DNA of 64,000 nucleotides from Solobacterium sp. (GCA_017512725.1 JAFWEW010000037.1:38632-102631), one strand, 5' to 3'. Positions 50,452-59,339 are shown, numbered from the stretch's first letter. A program made the numbers and translations. The notes: generated by a model not told the origin, from the sequence alone.

Positions 50452-52178
50452 CGCTGTTCAGCCCCTGGGCAAAATCCGTTGATCTGAAAAACCCGCTTCC
50501 GGAGTATCCGAGAATGCAGCTGAGAAGGGGAAGTTTTCATTCGCTCAACGGGATCTGGGAGTATCAGATCACCCATGGCGGAGAACCGGACCCGAATAAG
50601 GGGTGGAGCCGGATCATTGTTCCGTTTGCGCTGGGAAGTAAGCTTTCCGGTACGGATGTCAATCTTCTGCCGCGGGAAGTACTGTGGATGCGGAAGCAGT
50701 TTTCCTATCAGAAGGACAATGAGCGGACGTTCCTGAACTTTGAAGCGGTTGATCAGTGCTGTACCGTCTATCTCAACGGGATAGAAGTCGGCAGTCATGC
50801 CGGCGGCTATACGCCTTTTTCCCTGAATGTGACCGAAGCGATCAAACCGGAGAATGAACTCTTGCTGCGGATCACGGATGACAGTGATCAGGGGCTGTAT
50901 GCCTATGGCAAGCAGAAGATCGAAAACGGCGGGATGTGGTACACACCGTCTGCGGGCATCTGGCAGACCGTATGGCTGGAAGACCTTCCGGTTCATGCCG
51001 TAGAAGATATTAAGATCACACCGGATTGTGACCGTTCTGCAGTCTATCTGCGGACCGCAGGCGACTTTTCCCAGATCGTCATCACGGTATTTGCAGGCGA
51101 GGAACTGGTGCACCGGGGCATTACAAACAAGAAGGATTATACGATTCCGATCAAGGACATTCATTACTGGTCCCCGGAGGATCCGTTCCTTTATACGATG
51201 TACCTGCAGACGGAAGAAGAAACGGTCAAAAGCTATTTCGCAATGCGGAAGTTCAGTTCGATGCGGGACGCGTCCGGCATACTCCGGTTTGCACTGAACG
51301 GCGAGCCGCTCTTCCTGAGCGGGCTGCTTGATCAGGGCTATAACTGCGACGGACTGCTGACCTATCCGAGTGAAGAATCGATGATCGCAGATCTGAAGAT
51401 CACCCGGGAAATGGGTTTCAACATGATCCGCAAGCATAACAAAGTCGAATGCCGCAGATGGTATTATCTCTGCGACCGGTACGGGATACTGGTCATGCAG
51501 GATATTCCCGGAGGCGGCGGGCCGTATGACTTCATGCGCACTGCGGTGCTTCCGACCATCGGGTTCCGAAAACTCAGTGACAAGGAATATGAGAAAAACG
51601 GCAGAGGCTCGGAAGAGAGCCGGAGTGCCTATTATACCGAGCTGTATCAGATCCTGGACATGCTTTACAACGCCGCATGTATTTTTGCATGGGTCCCGTT
51701 TAATGAGGGATGGGGCCAGTTTGACAGCGTCGCGGTGACCGATGCGGTCCGGGAATACGATACGACGCGGCTGATCGACAGTGCCAGCGGATGGCATGAT
51801 ATGGGAGCCGGCGACTTCAACAGCCGTCACTGTTATTTCCGTGCCTTCCATGTGCCGCGGGCCGACAGCCGGATCCTGCTTTTGAGTGAATTCGGCGGCT
51901 ACACCTATGCGGAAAAGGGACATCATGAGGCGGCTAATCTTTACGGTTATAAGAAGTTTACCGATAAAGCAAACTGGAATGCCGCGGTGCTGAAACTCTT
52001 CGAGCATGATGTGCTGCATAATATTCCGAAAGGACTTTCCGGTTCGATCTATACGCAGCTGGCCGATGTAGAAGACGAATGCAACGGGCTGCTGAGCGCG
52101 GACCGGAGAATCGTCAAGATCGATGTGCGGCGCATGCGGCGTCTGAATGAACGCTGTTACAGGAGCTTGAAAAAATGA
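50448..52178 (+). CDS. GH2 glycoside hydrolase (beta-galactosidase/glucuronidase-like)
   Basis: A 576-aa cytosolic GH2 enzyme. An N-terminal jelly-roll domain (SLNGIWEYQI, YLNGIEVGSHAGGYTPFSLNV) and an Ig-like domain precede the barrel. The acid/base Glu is in WVPFNEGWGQ and the nucleophile Glu in LLSEFGGYTY. It is shorter than LacZ (about 1000 aa) and close to the beta-glucuronidase-like size. The substrate is unknown. AAAGGAAAGG precedes the ATG. It overlaps hslO by ATGA. Confidence 0.9.
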   Translation: MTLFSPWAKSVDLKNPLPEYPRMQLRRGSFHSLNGIWEYQITHGGEPDPNKGWSRIIVPFALGSKLSGTDVNLLPREVLWMRKQFSYQKDNERTFLNFEAVDQCCTVYLNGIEVGSHAGGYTPFSLNVTEAIKPENELLLRITDDSDQGLYAYGKQKIENGGMWYTPSAGIWQTVWLEDLPVHAVEDIKITPDCDRSAVYLRTAGDFSQIVITVFAGEELVHRGITNKKDYTIPIKDIHYWSPEDPFLYTMYLQTEEETVKSYFAMRKFSSMRDASGILRFALNGEPLFLSGLLDQGYNCDGLLTYPSEESMIADLKITREMGFNMIRKHNKVECRRWYYLCDRYGILVMQDIPGGGGPYDFMRTAVLPTIGFRKLSDKEYEKNGRGSEESRSAYYTELYQILDMLYNAACIFAWVPFNEGWGQFDSVAVTDAVREYDTTRLIDSASGWHDMGAGDFNSRHCYFRAFHVPRADSRILLLSEFGGYTYAEKGHHEAANLYGYKKFTDKANWNAAVLKLFEHDVLHNIPKGLSGSIYTQLADVEDECNGLLSADRRIVKIDVRRMRRLNERCYRSLKK

Positions 52179-53068
52179 AGGATGAAATCGTAATTGCGGA
52201 AGCGCTGAACCATGAAATCCGCATTCATGCGGCAGTATCGACCCGGATGGCCGAGGATGCCAGAAAAGCACAGGACAGTGCGGCAACCTGTACGGCAGCG
52301 CTGGGCAGGACCCTGACGGTGACGGCACTGATCGCAAGTGATCTTAAGAAACCGGAAGAACATGTCCGGGTGCGCATCAACGGCGGCGGTCCGATCGGTA
52401 CGATCCTGACGGAAGGAGACGGAGCCGGCAATGTGAGGGGCTGCGGTGAAAACATGCAGTATTATGCCGTGAAGGAAAACGGCCACCTGGATGTCGGCAG
52501 AGTCGTCGGCAACAACGGCACCCTGCAGGTTTCCCGTGATATGGGACTCAAGGAACCGTTTACCGGAACCGTTCTGTTAAGAAGCGGCGAGATCGGAGAG
52601 GATTTTGCGGCTTATTTCATGGAGAGTGAACAGATCGGCAGTGTGGTATCGGTCGGTGTACTGGTCGATACGGATTCCAGCGTAAAGGCGGCAGGCGGAA
52701 TGATCATTCAGCTTCTGCCGAACGCATCGGAAGAAACGATCGTTCAGGTGGAACAGACCGCTGCCCGTCTCAGACCGATGAGTGAAACGGTAGATGAGGG
52801 AATCGAACCGGAAACGTTGATCCATCAGCTGTTTCCGGATGCACAGATCCTTGCCCACAAGCCGCTGCGGTGGCACTGTGACTGTTCGAAGGAACATTTC
52901 CGGGAAGCGCTTGGGGCACTGCGGGAGAAGGATCTTACCGAAATGATCGAAGAAGATCATGGGGCAGAGGTCGTCTGTCATTACTGCCGGACACGCTATC
53001 AATTCAATGAAGCAGAACTGAAGGAAATACTGGAGCAGAAACGAATCGATGAAAATCGGAACCGTTGA
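52175..53068 (+). CDS. hslO: Redox-regulated chaperone Hsp33
   Basis: 297 aa. The N-terminal domain is typical (GRTLTVTALIAS, INGGGPIGTI). The C-terminal zinc switch has CDC in HCDCSKEHF and CHYC, the four-Cys set that oxidises to activate the chaperone. It overlaps GH2 upstream (ATGA) and dus downstream (20 bases). Confidence 0.96.
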   Translation: MKDEIVIAEALNHEIRIHAAVSTRMAEDARKAQDSAATCTAALGRTLTVTALIASDLKKPEEHVRVRINGGGPIGTILTEGDGAGNVRGCGENMQYYAVKENGHLDVGRVVGNNGTLQVSRDMGLKEPFTGTVLLRSGEIGEDFAAYFMESEQIGSVVSVGVLVDTDSSVKAAGGMIIQLLPNASEETIVQVEQTAARLRPMSETVDEGIEPETLIHQLFPDAQILAHKPLRWHCDCSKEHFREALGALREKDLTEMIEEDHGAEVVCHYCRTRYQFNEAELKEILEQKRIDENRNR

Positions 53069-54023
53069 GCTGAAAAATCCGATCATCGCTGCACCGCTGG
53101 CAGGCATCTCCGGACCGGTCTACCGGAAGGAATGCCATGACGCGGGCTGTGCGCTTACGGTATCGGAAATGATCAGCGATAAAGCACTGCATTATAAAAA
53201 TGCGCGGACATATGATATGTGCCGCATTTTTGACGATGAACACCCGGTCAGCCTTCAGCTGTTCGGCGGAGATCCGGAAACGATGGCAGAGGCCGCAGAG
53301 TTTCTCACTGCGCATACTGCCTGCGATATCATCGATATCAACATGGGGTGCCCGGTGACCAAGGTGCTGAAGGCACATGCGGGCTCCTATCTTCTGTCCG
53401 AACCGGAACTTGCGGCGGCAATCGTAAAGGCGGTCGTTTCGCATACCGACCGTCCGGTTACCGTAAAGATGCGGGCCGGCAGCGACCGGGAACATATCAA
53501 TGCGCCGGAACTGGCAAAGCGGTTTGAAGAAGCGGGGGTTTCAGCCATCGCTGTTCACGGCCGGACGAAATCACAGCTGTACCGCGGGCATTCAAACAAC
53601 GAATATATCCGCATGGTAAAGGAAGCGGTAAGTATCCCGGTGATCGGGAACGGAGATATCCGTACCGTGGAAGATGCCATGCGCATGTTCAAAGAGACCG
53701 GGGCAGACGGCGTGATGATCGGAAGAGGACTGATCGGCCGCCCGTATTTTATCCGGGAACTGAATGCGGCACTGAACGGGGAACCGTATACGCCGCCGAC
53801 GTATGAAGAACGGATCCGGCTCTGTGCGGATTATGCAAGAAAACTCTGTGATTATTATGACGAGCATACCGGGATCCGCATGATGCGGGGACTGGCATCG
53901 TATTATCTGGATGGAATGCCGTATTCCGCAAAGACCCGGGCAGCCTGTTCCATGGCGGAAACTCTGCCGCAGTTCCAGGGCATCCTCGATGCCTATCTTG
54001 AAAAACTGACGAATGAAACATAA
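53049..54023 (+). CDS. dusB: tRNA-dihydrouridine synthase
   Basis: FMN-dependent reduction of uridines in tRNA; 324 aa. PLAGISGPVYRKECHDAG is the FMN-site start, INMGCPVTKVLKAHAGS the signature with the catalytic Cys equivalent nearby, AIAVHGRTKSQLYRG and GNGDIRTVEDA the phosphate-binding loops. The neighbour hslO is a frequent partner of dusB in Bacillota. The start lies inside hslO. Confidence 0.93.
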   Translation: MKIGTVELKNPIIAAPLAGISGPVYRKECHDAGCALTVSEMISDKALHYKNARTYDMCRIFDDEHPVSLQLFGGDPETMAEAAEFLTAHTACDIIDINMGCPVTKVLKAHAGSYLLSEPELAAAIVKAVVSHTDRPVTVKMRAGSDREHINAPELAKRFEEAGVSAIAVHGRTKSQLYRGHSNNEYIRMVKEAVSIPVIGNGDIRTVEDAMRMFKETGADGVMIGRGLIGRPYFIRELNAALNGEPYTPPTYEERIRLCADYARKLCDYYDEHTGIRMMRGLASYYLDGMPYSAKTRAACSMAETLPQFQGILDAYLEKLTNET

Positions 54024-54024
54024 A

Positions 54025-54051
54025 AAGAGGTATCGCCGTGGATACCTCTTT
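54025..54051. terminator. Terminator between dusB and the GlsB-like gene
   Basis: AAGAGGTATC-GCCGTG-GATACCTCTT; the minus-strand side runs into TTTTT, the plus side into TTTG. Confidence 0.82.
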
Positions 54052-54070
54052 GAATGAGCAGATAACGGGA

Positions 54071-54316
54071 TTACTTCATGAACTTGCTGTAGGCCCAGGT
54101 AAATACACAGGCACCGAGTACAGAAAGCAGAATCGATCCGATAAAGCCGTTCGCCTGAAGACCGATCAGAGAGCCGATCAATCCTCCGACAAAGGAACCG
54201 ATGATTCCCAGAACCAGAAGCGCACCAACGCTCTGGTTGGTCAGGTTCATCAGCTTGGAAGCGAAGTAACCTGCAATCAGACCAATAATCAGCCGGATAA
54301 TCAAACCTAAGATCAT
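54071..54316 (-). CDS. GlsB/YeaQ/YmgE-family stress membrane protein
   Basis: An 81-aa protein with three hydrophobic, Gly-rich segments and repeated GxxxG packing motifs (GLIAGYFASKLM, GSFVGGLIGSLIG). It belongs to the transglycosylase-associated family, which often belongs to general stress responses. AGGAGG precedes the ATG, but part of it is paired in a leader hairpin. Confidence 0.88.
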   Translation of the reverse strand: MILGLIIRLIIGLIAGYFASKLMNLTNQSVGALLVLGIIGSFVGGLIGSLIGLQANGFIGSILLSVLGACVFTWAYSKFMK

Positions 54317-54327
54317 AATTAGATACC

Positions 54328-54352
54328 TCCTGTCCGCTTATGACCGGACAGG
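54328..54352 (-). promoter_or_regulatory. Hairpin over the ribosome site of the GlsB-like gene
   Basis: On the minus strand CCTGTCCG-N8-CGGACAGG is followed directly by AGG, so half of AGGAGG lies in the 8-bp stem. A structure of this kind could lower translation until melted. Confidence 0.45.
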
Positions 54353-54400
54353 AATATCCTAGCACCTTTGCCTGTGAAAATGAAGAATGCGCTCCCGGTT

Positions 54401-55513
54401 TCAGTCACTCAGATCATAATCCAGTGTGATCTGGAAATGATACTGCGGGAAGGCTGCCTGAACTTCCTCCACGATCTTCTGATAGACTTCTTTTGGATTG
54501 TGCTCATAGGCGATGACCACATCAAACAGAACGGTTTTTGTTTCAGGATTCAGATAGAATCCGTGGATCTGCAGTGCGCCTTCATGCGCTTTCACAAGGT
54601 CCGCAACGGCATCCTGCAGTCTGCGGCTTTCATTCTCATCTGTATTATGCGCATATACGGATACTGCAGTCAGAAATACACCGAACTTCTCGAAGATACG
54701 CATTGAGATGCGCCGTTCCAGTGCATCAATCTGGTCTGCGGTCATGGTATCCGGTACCTCAACGTGCACGCTGCCGACCGTTTTGTCCGGCCCGTAGCTG
54801 TTCAGTACCAGATCATAGGCGCCGTATACTTCCGGCTCTTCCGCAGCGGCGGCTTTGATTGCTTTTGAAAGCTCGCTGTCCGGACGCTTCCCAAGGATTT
54901 CATCCAGTGTATCCCGGATCAGATCAAAACCGGCTTTGATGATCATGACCGCAATGATGACGCCGACATACGCTTCCAGGCGGATCCCGGTTACCAGATA
55001 GAGAACAGCTGAAAGAATTACGGAAGAAGAGAGAATGGCATCATTCAGTGCGTCCGAACCGCTTGCGATCAGAGAGCCGGAATGAACTGCTTCTCCGGTC
55101 TTTTTGAAAAAGACTCCGAGCAGTATCTTTGCGGCAACTGCGATGACAAGCAGGATCAGTGATACGGTACTGTATTCCGGAACCACGGGATTCAGGATCT
55201 TTTTGATGGATTCGAGAAGCGAAGTGATTCCTGCATAAAGCACGATGGAAGAGATGATCAGTGCACTGAGATATTCAATGCGTCCATAACCCATCGGATG
55301 TTCTTTGTCCGGTGCTTTGCCGGCAAGCTTTGTGCCGATGATCGTAATCAGCGATGACAGTGCATCGGAAAGGTTATTCACTGCGTCCAGTGTTACGGCA
55401 ATGGAGTTTGTCACAATGCCGATCACTGCCTTCATTGCGGCCAGAAGAACATTGACCGCGATACCGGCAATACTGGTACGTACAATCGTTTTTTCACGTT
55501 CGGATCGATTCAT
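54401..55513 (-). CDS. Cation diffusion facilitator (CDF) metal efflux protein
   Basis: 370 aa with six membrane segments and a cytosolic C-terminal domain (about 210-370, longer than usual). The metal site residues are in LDAVNNLSDALSS (segment 2) and SGSDALNDAILS (segment 5). CDF proteins export Zn, Mn, Fe or Co in exchange for protons; the DxxxN/DxxxD set does not settle which. The start overlaps ohrR by ATGA, so this is the third gene of a peroxide operon. Confidence 0.92.
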   Translation of the reverse strand: MNRSEREKTIVRTSIAGIAVNVLLAAMKAVIGIVTNSIAVTLDAVNNLSDALSSLITIIGTKLAGKAPDKEHPMGYGRIEYLSALIISSIVLYAGITSLLESIKKILNPVVPEYSTVSLILLVIAVAAKILLGVFFKKTGEAVHSGSLIASGSDALNDAILSSSVILSAVLYLVTGIRLEAYVGVIIAVMIIKAGFDLIRDTLDEILGKRPDSELSKAIKAAAAEEPEVYGAYDLVLNSYGPDKTVGSVHVEVPDTMTADQIDALERRISMRIFEKFGVFLTAVSVYAHNTDENESRRLQDAVADLVKAHEGALQIHGFYLNPETKTVLFDVVIAYEHNPKEVYQKIVEEVQAAFPQYHFQITLDYDLSD

Positions 55514-55941
55514 TTGGCTGCCTCCGAAGCCATTGCTTTATAAAGCAGTTCATAAAGCTGACGGGCTTCTGTTTCTGAGAGATTGATGCATGCGCTGACG
55601 CACTTTGGAATCTGCAGGGCTTTTTCTTCCAGAGCTCTGCCTTTTTCCGTAAGGGAGATCAGCACGGACCGCTCATCTTCTTTTGAGCGGGTGCGGGTGA
55701 TGTAGCCTTCCTGTTCCATCTTTTTCAGCAGGGGAGTCAGTGTGCCGCTGTCGAGATACAGTGCCTCGGAAAGTTCTTTGACCGGCACGTGGTCTTTTTC
55801 CCAGAGAACGAGAAAGACAAGATACTGGGTATACGTGATTCCAAGCGGTTTGAAGTAGGGACTGTAAAGGCCTGTGATTTTTCGGGCACAGGCATAGAGG
55901 GGAAAGCAGAGCTGGTTTTTCAATCGCAGCTGTTCATGCAT
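55510..55941 (-). CDS. ohrR: OhrR-type MarR-family peroxide-sensing repressor
   Basis: A 143-aa MarR protein very close to OhrR: NQLCFPLYACAR carries the reactive Cys (Cys12 here, Cys15 in Bacillus), followed by LGITYTQYLVFLVLWE, the recognition-helix region LDSGTLTPLLKKME and the wing TRSKEDERSVL. Oxidation of the Cys by organic hydroperoxides would release DNA. A likely operator lies upstream of gpx. Its start shares a base with the gpx stop (TAATG). Confidence 0.9.
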   Translation of the reverse strand: MHEQLRLKNQLCFPLYACARKITGLYSPYFKPLGITYTQYLVFLVLWEKDHVPVKELSEALYLDSGTLTPLLKKMEQEGYITRTRSKEDERSVLISLTEKGRALEEKALQIPKCVSACINLSETEARQLYELLYKAMASEAAK

Positions 55942-56486
55942 TACAGAAGACTCTCAACACACGCTCTGACTTCCTTCATATCGGCATTCGGTTCAAAGCG
56001 TGCAACGACATTGCCATCGCGGTCAACGATGAACTTTGTGAAGTTCCACTTGATATCCGGATTGGTTTTGTAATTCTTATCGATCTTCGACAGCATCGCA
56101 CTCATGGCAAGTGCCTTGACGCCTTTTCCAAATCCTTCAAAGCCCTTCTGGGACTTCAGCCAGGTATAGAGCGGCAGTTCATTTTCTCCGTTTACATCGG
56201 ATTTTTTATACTGCGGGAACTGTGTGTTGAATTTCAGCTGGCAGAACTGATGGATTTCTTCATCGCTTTCCGGCGCCTGACCGGCAAACTGGTTGCACGG
56301 CACATCGATAATCTCAAGACCCCGGTCATGGAACGCTTCATACATTTCTTCCAGATCGGTGTACTGCGGTGTAAAGCCACAGCCGGTGGCAGTGTTGACG
56401 ATCATAAGTACTTTGCCTTCAAAATCCTTCAGGCTGACCTCTTCTCCCTGCGGAGTCGGAAGGGTGTAATCATAAATTGCAGTCAT
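55941..56486 (-). CDS. Glutathione peroxidase-family thiol peroxidase
   Basis: 181 aa. The peroxidatic Cys is in NTATGCGFTPQY (NVASKCG is usual), the Gln in CNQFAGQAP and the Trp in IKWNFTKF, completing the catalytic triad. In Bacillota such proteins usually work with thioredoxin. AAAGGAGG precedes the ATG. It is the first gene of the gpx-ohrR-CDF operon. Confidence 0.95.
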   Translation of the reverse strand: MTAIYDYTLPTPQGEEVSLKDFEGKVLMIVNTATGCGFTPQYTDLEEMYEAFHDRGLEIIDVPCNQFAGQAPESDEEIHQFCQLKFNTQFPQYKKSDVNGENELPLYTWLKSQKGFEGFGKGVKALAMSAMLSKIDKNYKTNPDIKWNFTKFIVDRDGNVVARFEPNADMKEVRACVESLL

Positions 56487-56521
56487 GGTAGTAATCCTCC
56501 TTTTTGATTGTTTACAAATGT

Positions 56522-56533
56522 ATTGTATACAAT
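56522..56533. promoter_or_regulatory. OhrR-type operator overlapping the gpx promoter
   Basis: ATTGTATACAAT, a perfect 12-bp palindrome nearly identical to the core of the Bacillus OhrR operator. On the minus strand it overlaps the -10 (TATACA), with TTGTTT 18 bases further up. Confidence 0.7.
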
Positions 56534-56620
56534 CTTAACGAAAAAACAAACAACAGATTGTCCTTCCTGTCAGTTTTCAAAGAAATGTACTGCAAAACCC
56601 GAATCATTTATAATAGGGAC

Positions 56621-57229
56621 ATGAGAAATTTCAAAAAGATCAGGCTGATGGTCCTCAGCCTGTTGTGTATATCCGCTTTGTTTACCGCTTCCTGTAAAAA
56701 GAAAAACACCGGAGAACCGGTGACGGGGAAAAAGAGCGACATGAGCGGCTACTCGAATTTCGCCGATCAGGAAACGCATATTTACTACGACATGACAGTT
56801 AAAAGCATGGCTGAAGCCATGGATGAGAAACGTACCTTCGCAGTCTATTTCGGCTACGATACCTGTGAATGGTGCCTGGATGCGGTACCGGTGATCAATG
56901 ATGCCGCAAAAGAAAGCGGACAGACGGTTGGCTATGTCAACACACGGGCAAAATCTTCGTGGAAAAAGAATACCGATATCGATGATTATGATCTTCTGAT
57001 CAAAAAGGTCGGGGAGTTTCTCGAATATGATGAAAACGGGATCCGGCACCTGTACGTTCCGACCCTGTTCTTTATTAAAGATGGGACGGTTGTCGCATTC
57101 CATGAAGGAACCCTGGAAGGGCATAATGCAAGGCTGCGGGCAATGACGGCGGAAGAGAGGGAAGAGCTGAAACAGATCCTGCTCATCAAGTTTGCGGCGA
57201 TGTCCGATGGAGAAAAAACGGAATCATAA
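56621..57229 (+). CDS. Thioredoxin-fold lipoprotein
   Basis: 202 aa. The signal ends with lipobox FTASC (Cys at about 25). The exported domain has a thioredoxin-like CEWC pair after VYFGYDT and the cis-Pro region YVPTLFFIKDG. It may reduce or form disulfides, or scavenge oxidants, outside the membrane. TATAAT (56609-56614) ends six bases before the ATG, so the mRNA is likely leaderless; upstream in-frame starts lie before the promoter. Confidence 0.82.
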   Translation: MRNFKKIRLMVLSLLCISALFTASCKKKNTGEPVTGKKSDMSGYSNFADQETHIYYDMTVKSMAEAMDEKRTFAVYFGYDTCEWCLDAVPVINDAAKESGQTVGYVNTRAKSSWKKNTDIDDYDLLIKKVGEFLEYDENGIRHLYVPTLFFIKDGTVVAFHEGTLEGHNARLRAMTAEEREELKQILLIKFAAMSDGEKTES

Positions 57230-57230
57230 C

Positions 57231-57286
57231 AAAAACAGGAGACCCGGTGCGGTGTGATTTATCACCTGCCGGAAACTCCTGTTTTT
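57231..57286. terminator. Bidirectional terminator
   Basis: AAAAACAGGAG/CTCCTGTTTTT outer stem with an inner CCGG...CCGG stem; T-tracts on both strands, between convergent genes. Confidence 0.9.
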
Positions 57287-57291
57287 ATGTA

Positions 57292-58080
57292 TCAGTTGTA
57301 ATAGCTGGAAGAAATATAATCGAGACCGGTGCTGTCTCTTGTGCTGTAGATCTCCGGTGCAAATTCGAAAGAGAGATTGAACTCATTGAGATTCGGATAG
57401 GAAGACAGGTGCCGGAACGGGTGATCGTAATAGGAATCCCGCAGGCGTTCATATTCCGCTTCCGTGTAATAAATCGTTACCCCGTCCGTTCTTGCCCGGA
57501 AATTGACGTCGATGTGCATCTTGTCCGGATCCACGATTCCGGTTTTGACATACTGTTCATCGAAATCTTTTATCAGAATCGGATCATAGATGTGAACGGA
57601 ATCCGGGTCATAGATCGTATAGCCGTCTTCTCCGACCGGGCTGGTATAGATCGTATCAGCATAGAAATCACCATACTCCTGAACAAACTTCTCCCAGGAA
57701 TCTCCTGGTTTCAGTCCGCGGGAAGTCATGAGATAGTTTGAACGGCCTTCGTAGATGTATTTATTGTCAAACTTCAGGGTCCGGACATTCTGTATATATT
57801 CCCCGGTATCCTCATCCACCAAGACATATTCTTCCACCGGAAGATAGTGCTCTACGGTACGCTTCTCCATAAACAGGGTGGAGTTGCGGATATAGTGTCC
57901 CGCACCAAGACAGATTACGCAGGCGGTGATCACGCCGATGACCCCTCCGACCGAAAGGCGGAACGGCTTCTTTTCCTTTTTCGGTTTCTGCGCCTGAGGT
58001 GCATGCTGTTTCTGATAATCTGCGGCTTCTTCTTCCGCAAAGGACATTGGTCTGTTCTGTTCCTGATATTGTACTGGCAT
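57292..58080 (-). CDS. Single-span membrane protein of unknown function
   Basis: 262 aa. A polar, Gln/Lys-rich cytosolic tail (1-42), one membrane segment (about 43-63), and an extracytoplasmic, Tyr/Asp-rich domain. No family was recognised. On the minus strand TACAAT ends six bases before the ATG and there is no ribosome site, another probable leaderless gene. It is divergent from the small EF-hand gene. Confidence 0.75.
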   Translation of the reverse strand: MPVQYQEQNRPMSFAEEEAADYQKQHAPQAQKPKKEKKPFRLSVGGVIGVITACVICLGAGHYIRNSTLFMEKRTVEHYLPVEEYVLVDEDTGEYIQNVRTLKFDNKYIYEGRSNYLMTSRGLKPGDSWEKFVQEYGDFYADTIYTSPVGEDGYTIYDPDSVHIYDPILIKDFDEQYVKTGIVDPDKMHIDVNFRARTDGVTIYYTEAEYERLRDSYYDHPFRHLSSYPNLNEFNLSFEFAPEIYSTRDSTGLDYISSSYYN

Positions 58081-58135
58081 GCCTTAATTGTAATGCATTG
58101 TTTAAAAAAACTGTAATTTCAGTTATCGTAAGAAT

Positions 58136-58312
58136 ATGCTTGATATCAATAACAACGGAAAACTGGATCCGGAAGAAGAAGCGCTGGAAGACGTGATCAC
58201 GGAAGGACTGGCGGGAGAAAGCCGGAAAACAAGATCACTTTCTTTTATCATGATTCTTGTGGCACTGATCATCATCCTGCTGATCAGCGCAATCATTTTC
58301 CTGTCAAAGTAA
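58136..58312 (+). CDS. 58-aa membrane protein with an N-terminal EF-hand loop
   Basis: ATG 58136, TAA 58310-58312. Residues 3-14 read DINNNGKLDPEE, a complete EF-hand calcium loop (D1, N3, N5, G6, L8, D9, E12), followed by an acidic helix and, from about residue 36, one membrane segment (FIMILVALIIILLISAIIF) with a C-terminal Lys. The loop would face the cytosol if the basic residues at 30-33 stay inside. No ribosome site; a weak TATCGT lies six bases upstream. No known family was recognised. Confidence 0.65.
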   Translation: MLDINNNGKLDPEEEALEDVITEGLAGESRKTRSLSFIMILVALIIILLISAIIFLSK

Positions 58313-58316
58313 CCGG

Positions 58317-58354
58317 AACAGATGAAAAAACGGATCACACGGATCTGTTTTTTT
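58317..58354 (+). terminator. Terminator of the EF-hand gene
   Basis: AACAGAT...ATCTGTT followed by T7. Confidence 0.75.
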
Positions 58355-59244
58355 CAGTTTAAACACGTTGTGATGAAGTCCGTACAGTAAGAGAACGCTT
58401 CATCCGTCTGCGGGCCAAAGAAGCCGTGTTCTGCATCCCGGATCAGAATCAGGGAAGCATTTGGAAACAATTGAGATGCCTGTTGGGAATACTCCACAGG
58501 GACAACCGGATCACTGCTTCCATGCAGGATCAGTACGGGCAGTTTAATCCGTTTCATATCTTCGGGAATGTTTTCGGCAAGGGCATCTTCAAAATAGATA
58601 TGGCTGACCGTCTGATCGAAGATGACGCCGGTATCTGGAATGCCGCCTGCCTTGGATACGATTTCATTGGAAAGATCATTGATATTGAAAGCCGGATACA
58701 TGAGAATGAGCCCCGCAAGATCCGAATCCGGTTCGCTGGCACACATCGTGCAGACATATCCGCCCTGACTCTGTCCCAGCAGGAAGAGGGATACCGGAGA
58801 AACGAAATCCTGTTCCTTCACAAAACGGATGACTTCCTTCAGATCATCGGCTTCTGTCCGGACCGACATCGCCAGCATGTCACCGCTGCTCTGGTTCTCT
58901 CCGCCGCCGCAGAAGTCAAAGGCATATGCGGCAATGCCGTGTTCTGCAAACCGCATGGAGAACGCTTCGGTCTGTGACAGGCTGCCGCCCATCCCATGGG
59001 CCAGGATCACCGTCGGATGCGTATTGTTTCCATCCTGCGGCAGATAGGCTTTCCCGTAGATATACCGGTCTTCCAGCGTGACCGGCATCTCCTGAATCGT
59101 ATAGGGAACGGTTTCTTCCGGCAGAACAAACGGCTCAGGCCGCAGCACTTCTGCTTTCTGCCGGGCGCACCCGAAGAAAAGTGTGAGCAGTACAAGACTC
59201 ACAGCCGATAGCAGCCGTTCTTTTTTTCGGTAGTACAGATTCAT
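58354..59244 (-). CDS. Alpha/beta-hydrolase lipoprotein (esterase-like)
   Basis: 296 aa. The N-terminal segment ends in lipobox FFGC (Cys at about 26). The hydrolase domain has an oxyanion HGMGG, nucleophile elbow GQSQGG, Asp in HGSSDPVVP and His in AEHGFF. It resembles exported feruloyl-esterase/acyl-hydrolase proteins; the substrate is not known. GAGG precedes the ATG. TATACT (minus strand, 59266-59271) is the likely -10. Confidence 0.88.
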   Translation of the reverse strand: MNLYYRKKERLLSAVSLVLLTLFFGCARQKAEVLRPEPFVLPEETVPYTIQEMPVTLEDRYIYGKAYLPQDGNNTHPTVILAHGMGGSLSQTEAFSMRFAEHGIAAYAFDFCGGGENQSSGDMLAMSVRTEADDLKEVIRFVKEQDFVSPVSLFLLGQSQGGYVCTMCASEPDSDLAGLILMYPAFNINDLSNEIVSKAGGIPDTGVIFDQTVSHIYFEDALAENIPEDMKRIKLPVLILHGSSDPVVPVEYSQQASQLFPNASLILIRDAEHGFFGPQTDEAFSYCTDFITTCLN

Positions 59245-59284
59245 GTTTCATCCTCAGACAGCTTCAGTATATCGGAGGAACCAG

Positions 59285-59298
59285 TGCGTGTATACGCA
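59285..59298. promoter_or_regulatory. Palindrome at the -35 of the esterase gene
   Basis: TGCGT-GTAT-ACGCA. With a 17-base spacer from TATACT, the -35 (TATACA) falls within it, so it may be an operator. Confidence 0.35.
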
Positions 59299-59301
59299 TA
59301 G

Positions 59302-59331
59302 AAAAAGACAGAACGCAACGCTCTGTCTTTT
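59302..59331 (-). terminator. Terminator of the RsbW-like gene
   Basis: AAAGACAGA...TCTGTCTTT, with TTTTTC on the minus-strand side. Confidence 0.82.
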
Positions 59332-59339
59332 GCGGTGTT

